From: Selenomonas sputigena_A
Lineage (GTDB): Bacteria; Bacillota; Negativicutes; Selenomonadales; Selenomonadaceae
Length of the DNA stretch: 64,000 nt
Direction: 5' to 3'
Assembly: GCF_051603425.1 (NCBI RefSeq)
Contig: NZ_CP194411.1
Coordinates: forward strand, 2,418,001 to 2,482,000
Both the position numbers and the translations under genes were made by a program. Every line of letters starts with the position of its first letter. Positions within the stretch are counted from its first letter, which is position 1. Under the pieces are notes generated by a model. It did not search any database, was not told where the DNA came from, and worked only from the letters and a program-made list of their open reading frames with translations. Below, in pieces: positions 61,298 to 64,000 of the stretch.

Positions 61298-62185
61298 ATG
61301 AACCAGGAGCAACTCGATCGCATGAAAAACGGCAAGGGCTTTATCGCCGCCCTCGACCAGAGCGGCGGTTCCACGCCGAAGGCGCTCAAGGCATACGGCG
61401 TCGACGAAAGCGCCTATTCGAACGATGAGGAGATGTTCACCCGCGTACATGAGATGCGCACGCGCATCATCAAGAGCCCCTCTTTCCAGAAGCAGGAAAT
61501 CCTTGCGGCAATCCTCTTTGAAAACACCATGGACCGCAAAATTGACGGCCTCTACACGGCAGATTTCCTTTGGGATAAGAAAGGCATCGTACCGATTCTG
61601 AAGGTGGACAAAGGACTTGCCGCCGAGGCCGACGGTGTGCAGCTCATGAAACCGATCGACGGTCTCGGCAGCCTTCTCGATCGTGCGCTTGAACGCCACA
61701 TCTTCGGCACGAAAATGCGCTCCGTCATCAAGCAGGCAAACAAGACGGGCATCCGCGCTATAATTGAGCAGCAGTTCTCCGTAGGCAAGGAAATCATAGC
61801 CAAGGGTCTCGTCCCCATCCTCGAACCCGAGGTAGACATCCATTGCCCCGCCAAAGAGGAGGCCGAGGCAATCATGAAAGACGAGATCAAGTCACATCTC
61901 GCCAAACTGCCTGCCGACGATAAAATCATGCTCAAGGTCACGATCCCCACGGTTGAGAATCTCTATGAAGATCTCATGCAGGATCCGCATGTCGTGCGCA
62001 TCGTCGCTCTGAGCGGCGGCTATCCGCAGCACGAAGCCAACGAAAAGCTTGCTAGGAACCACGGCCTGATCGCCAGCTTCTCCAGAGCTTTGGCGGAAGA
62101 TTTGCGTGCAAACCAGAGCGATGCGGAGTTCGACAAGGTTTTAAAAACCGCCATCGATGGTATCTACAAAGCTTCAATCACCTGA
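61298..62185 (+). CDS. fda: Class I fructose-bisphosphate aldolase
   Basis: 295 residues, bacterial class I type like that of staphylococci. GFIAALDQSGGSTPKALKAY, LKVDKGLA, LEPEVDIHCP and the Schiff-base lysine region KIMLKVTIPT are present. Metal-independent. AAGGAGG lies 9 nt before ATG 61298; an in-frame extension upstream lies in the promoter region. A strong terminator follows. Confidence 0.93.
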   Translation: MNQEQLDRMKNGKGFIAALDQSGGSTPKALKAYGVDESAYSNDEEMFTRVHEMRTRIIKSPSFQKQEILAAILFENTMDRKIDGLYTADFLWDKKGIVPILKVDKGLAAEADGVQLMKPIDGLGSLLDRALERHIFGTKMRSVIKQANKTGIRAIIEQQFSVGKEIIAKGLVPILEPEVDIHCPAKEEAEAIMKDEIKSHLAKLPADDKIMLKVTIPTVENLYEDLMQDPHVVRIVALSGGYPQHEANEKLARNHGLIASFSRALAEDLRANQSDAEFDKVLKTAIDGIYKASIT

Positions 62186-62195
62186 CAACATGAGA

Positions 62196-62236
62196 AAGAA
62201 AAAAGCGAGGGGAGCACCTGCTCCCTCGCTTTTTTC
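62196..62236. terminator. Terminator after fda
   Basis: AAAAAAGCGAGGGGAGC pairs with GCTCCCTCGCTTTTTT (one bulge), with A- and T-runs on either side. Confidence 0.88.
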
Positions 62237-62327
62237 TTTCTCCTTGCACTTCCCTTTTCTTTGTGGTAAAATACTTTTGTTGTCTATGGCGCAAGTTTTT
62301 TCGCGTCATCCAAAGGAGGTGTGCCCC

Positions 62328-62519
62328 ATGGCAAGTGTTTGCGAAATCTGTGCAAAGGGCGAAATGTCCGGCATGAATGTCAGTCATTCGCATGTGAAGA
62401 CGAAACGCAAGTGGAAGCCGAATATCCAACGTGTCCGTGCTGTTGTTGAAGGCGAAACAAAACGCGTCAATGTCTGCACGCGCTGCCTGCGCTCCGGCAA
62501 GGTGGAACGCGCCAACTGA
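62328..62519 (+). CDS. rpmB: 50S ribosomal protein L28
   Basis: 63 residues: MASVCEICAKGEMSGMNVSH, KTKRKWKPNIQ and VCTRCLRSGKV. Two CxxC pairs (CEIC, CTRC) mark the zinc-binding form. AAGGAGGTG precedes the ATG. Stands alone. Confidence 0.96.
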   Translation: MASVCEICAKGEMSGMNVSHSHVKTKRKWKPNIQRVRAVVEGETKRVNVCTRCLRSGKVERAN

Positions 62520-62541
62520 TTTAGTGCACAAAATCAGGAAT

Positions 62542-62599
62542 GATATATCATAAAACAAGCCGTTGAACCTAGGTTCAACGGCTTGTTTTATGATATATC
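62542..62599. repeat. Perfect 58-bp palindrome between rpmB and ridA
   Basis: Each 29-base half (starting GATATATCATAAAACAAGCC, centre CCTAGG) is the exact reverse complement of the other with no spacer. It lies 22 bp after the rpmB stop and 9 bp after the ridA stop and can act as a terminator for both convergent genes. There is only a short T-run on each side of the GC part (TTTTA). Confidence 0.92.
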
Positions 62600-62608
62600 C
62601 ACTTTTGT

Positions 62609-63007
62609 TTAATACGAAAAATTATGTCCCTCGAATGCAATGCAATCGATTTCGATCAAAGCATCTTTCGGAAGTCTGGCAACCTCAACGCAGACACGGG
62701 CAGGCGGGCAACTCGGGAAATATTTTGCATAGACGGTATTCATCGCCGCAAAGTCATCGATATTCTTCAGATAGACCGTCGTCTTGACGACATCTTCCAA
62801 AGAGCATTCATCGGCCTCAAGAACGGCCTTGAGGTTTTCCAGTACGCGCTCCGTCTGTTCGGCAATGCCGCCGGCGACAAGCTCTCCCGTTGCCGGATCG
62901 ATGGGAATCTGTCCCGACGCAAAAATCGTACCGCCGGACGAGCGTATTCCCTGCGAATACGGGCCAATAGCCTTCGGCGCAAGCTTCGTAACAATTTCTC
63001 TCTTCAT
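62609..63007 (-). CDS. ridA: RidA-family enamine/imine deaminase
   Basis: 132 residues. GPYSQGIRSSGGTIFASGQI at the start, the VVKTTVYLKNIDDFAAMN segment, and the conserved arginine in PARVCVEVARLPKDALIEID. Hydrolyses reactive 2-aminoacrylate-type intermediates formed by PLP enzymes. AAAGGAG lies before the ATG. Confidence 0.95.
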   Translation of the reverse strand: MKREIVTKLAPKAIGPYSQGIRSSGGTIFASGQIPIDPATGELVAGGIAEQTERVLENLKAVLEADECSLEDVVKTTVYLKNIDDFAAMNTVYAKYFPSCPPARVCVEVARLPKDALIEIDCIAFEGHNFSY

Positions 63008-63068
63008 GCTGCTGCACTCCTTTTCATAGAAACAAACATGACATCATGGCGGAAACGGCCTGCCTCCC

Positions 63069-63434
63069 CTACTCCTCCATTTGGAGATCCGGACGCAGTG
63101 CAATCGCACCGCCCAAATAGATATGGCGAATATCGCTCTGCGGCTTGTCCGTATCAACGAGCAGCAAGGCTCGGATACAATGCGGCAAAGCGTTCTCGAC
63201 ATCAGGCTCCATTGTATCGAAAAGCGGCACGGCATCAAATCCCTTCAGAAAGCGTGCTCCTGCCGCGGGAAAGGCCGCTTTGAGATCGGGCGTCGCCGAA
63301 AAAATCGCTGCACCGATATCCTTCGGCGCGATCTTATTCGTGCGGCACATACCCATGACCATAAGCTTCACAGCCTGGTATATCTCATCTTTCGTATCCT
63401 TCTCTACCGTGATCGCACCCCTGATTCCACGCAC
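63069..63434 (-). CDS. aroH: Chorismate mutase, AroH type (GTG start)
   Basis: 121 residues, monofunctional AroH fold. MRGIRGAITVEKDT at the start, IFSATPDLKAAFPA and the C-terminal IRHIYLGGAIALRPDL. Converts chorismate to prephenate, the substrate of the TyrA encoded at 33061. GTG 63434 has GGAGGG ~6 nt upstream. Confidence 0.94.
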   Translation of the reverse strand: MRGIRGAITVEKDTKDEIYQAVKLMVMGMCRTNKIAPKDIGAAIFSATPDLKAAFPAAGARFLKGFDAVPLFDTMEPDVENALPHCIRALLLVDTDKPQSDIRHIYLGGAIALRPDLQMEE

Positions 63435-63539
63435 GGGAATCCCTCCTATCCTACTTTATTCCCCATATAAAATGAAATACTGTCCCTATGCAAATTATAC
63501 CTTATAAAGCTTCAATTTCCTACTATATTCTTTCCGACC

Positions 63540-64000
63540 TCAGCGTCCCCGCAGGATGCTCCAGAGCAGCCGGAAGGCAAGCAGCATAGCCGCCAGATAG
63601 CCAAGAACCCCCAGAAAAGGAATCTCCATGATCTTCGGCGTCATCTGCGTTGTGCATATCGTGCTTGAACCAAGGAGCAAAGCCGCGCTCAAAAGGGCAA
63701 TGATCAGCTTGTTGATCATCTTGTTGAGACGGGTCAATGGCTCATCCGCACCTGTAAGTTCAAGATTGACCTTTGTCTGTCCGTTCAGCGTCATGCGCAG
63801 AATATCCGATATCTGTTCCGGCAGCTGCAAGGATTTCCGCAGCAGGATATATCCCTCGCGCTTCGCCTTGGCGACTTCCTCGCGCCAAGTGAAACCGCGC
63901 GTGAAGTTCAGTTCCATGCTGCGCGCCAGGATTTCCACAAAGCTAACATCAGGGCAGATCAGGCGCATGAGGCCTTCGATCGTCATGACACCGCGGCAGA
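63540..64000 (-). CDS. AarF/UbiB-family kinase-like protein (3' end)
   Basis: The window holds only the C-terminal ~150 residues, in frame to the edge. VMTIEGLMRLICPDVSFVEI is the usual end of the ABC1/UbiB kinase-like domain, followed by a helical linker and two membrane segments (~KLIIALLSAALLLGSSTI; VLGYLAAMLLAFRLLW), also typical. The catalytic part is outside the window. Confidence 0.82.
   Translation of the reverse strand, partial: CRGVMTIEGLMRLICPDVSFVEILARSMELNFTRGFTWREEVAKAKREGYILLRKSLQLPEQISDILRMTLNGQTKVNLELTGADEPLTRLNKMINKLIIALLSAALLLGSSTICTTQMTPKIMEIPFLGVLGYLAAMLLAFRLLWSILRGR

Overview
The window reads as chromosome from an anaerobic, outer-membrane-bearing Firmicute of the Negativicutes, most like Selenomonas or a close relative. 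Gene order and control elements are Firmicute-like: the yicC-remA-gmk-rpoZ-coaBC block, sepF, infC-rpmI-rplT with an AUU start, rpmG-secE-nusG-rplKAJL, and a SAM-I riboswitch on metK. Anaerobic metabolism is shown by the end of hydF ([FeFe]-hydrogenase maturation), a stand-alone decarboxylase/transcarboxylase subunit, and two kinds of aldolase. A TpsB-like secretion-protein fragment fits a cell with an outer membrane. Genus assignment is inference; no rRNA gene is present.

Layout. 0-12.5 kb: hydF 3' end, two tandem soluble chemoreceptors, azlCD with a hot-dog thioesterase, murI, a membrane acyltransferase, pepD, sepF, typA and a membrane chemoreceptor. 12.7-25 kb: housekeeping and translation genes (rqcH, dut, hfq, miaA, thiN, a SpoU methylase, infC-rpmI-rplT, metK, coaBC-rpoZ-gmk-remA-yicC). 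25-32.5 kb: prfC, a tartrate/malate-type dehydrogenase, three tRNAs, the rpmG-secE-nusG-rplKAJL operon and five more tRNAs. 32.5-46.6 kb: an aromatic amino acid operon (ACT protein, UPF0210, nth, argA-like, aroF, tyrA, UPF0158), dat, oadA, a nucleoside kinase, phosphate transport, an aminotransferase and lysC.

46.8-58.2 kb is the most unusual part: a complete leftward RiPP locus of the proteusin/NHLP type. In transcription order it holds a B12-binding radical SAM enzyme (RiPP C-methyltransferase family), a PoyD-like radical SAM peptide epimerase, a 184-residue precursor with a nitrile-hydratase-like leader and a Val/Ala/Thr-rich core, two HlyD-type adaptors, a C39-peptidase ABC exporter and a second NHLM-type ABC protein. 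The predicted product is a hydrophobic peptide of about 53 residues with D-amino acids and possibly C-methylated valines, comparable in plan to polytheonamide but with fewer tailoring enzymes. A 13-bp palindrome lies in the divergent promoter region.

58.3-64 kb: a pseudouridine synthase, a class II aldolase, a TpsB-like remnant, a small membrane ORF, a class I aldolase behind a Fur-like box, rpmB, a perfect 58-bp palindrome, ridA, aroH and the 3' end of an aarF/ubiB-type gene.

Starts were re-chosen from Shine-Dalgarno spacing and family alignment from memory; no searches were run.
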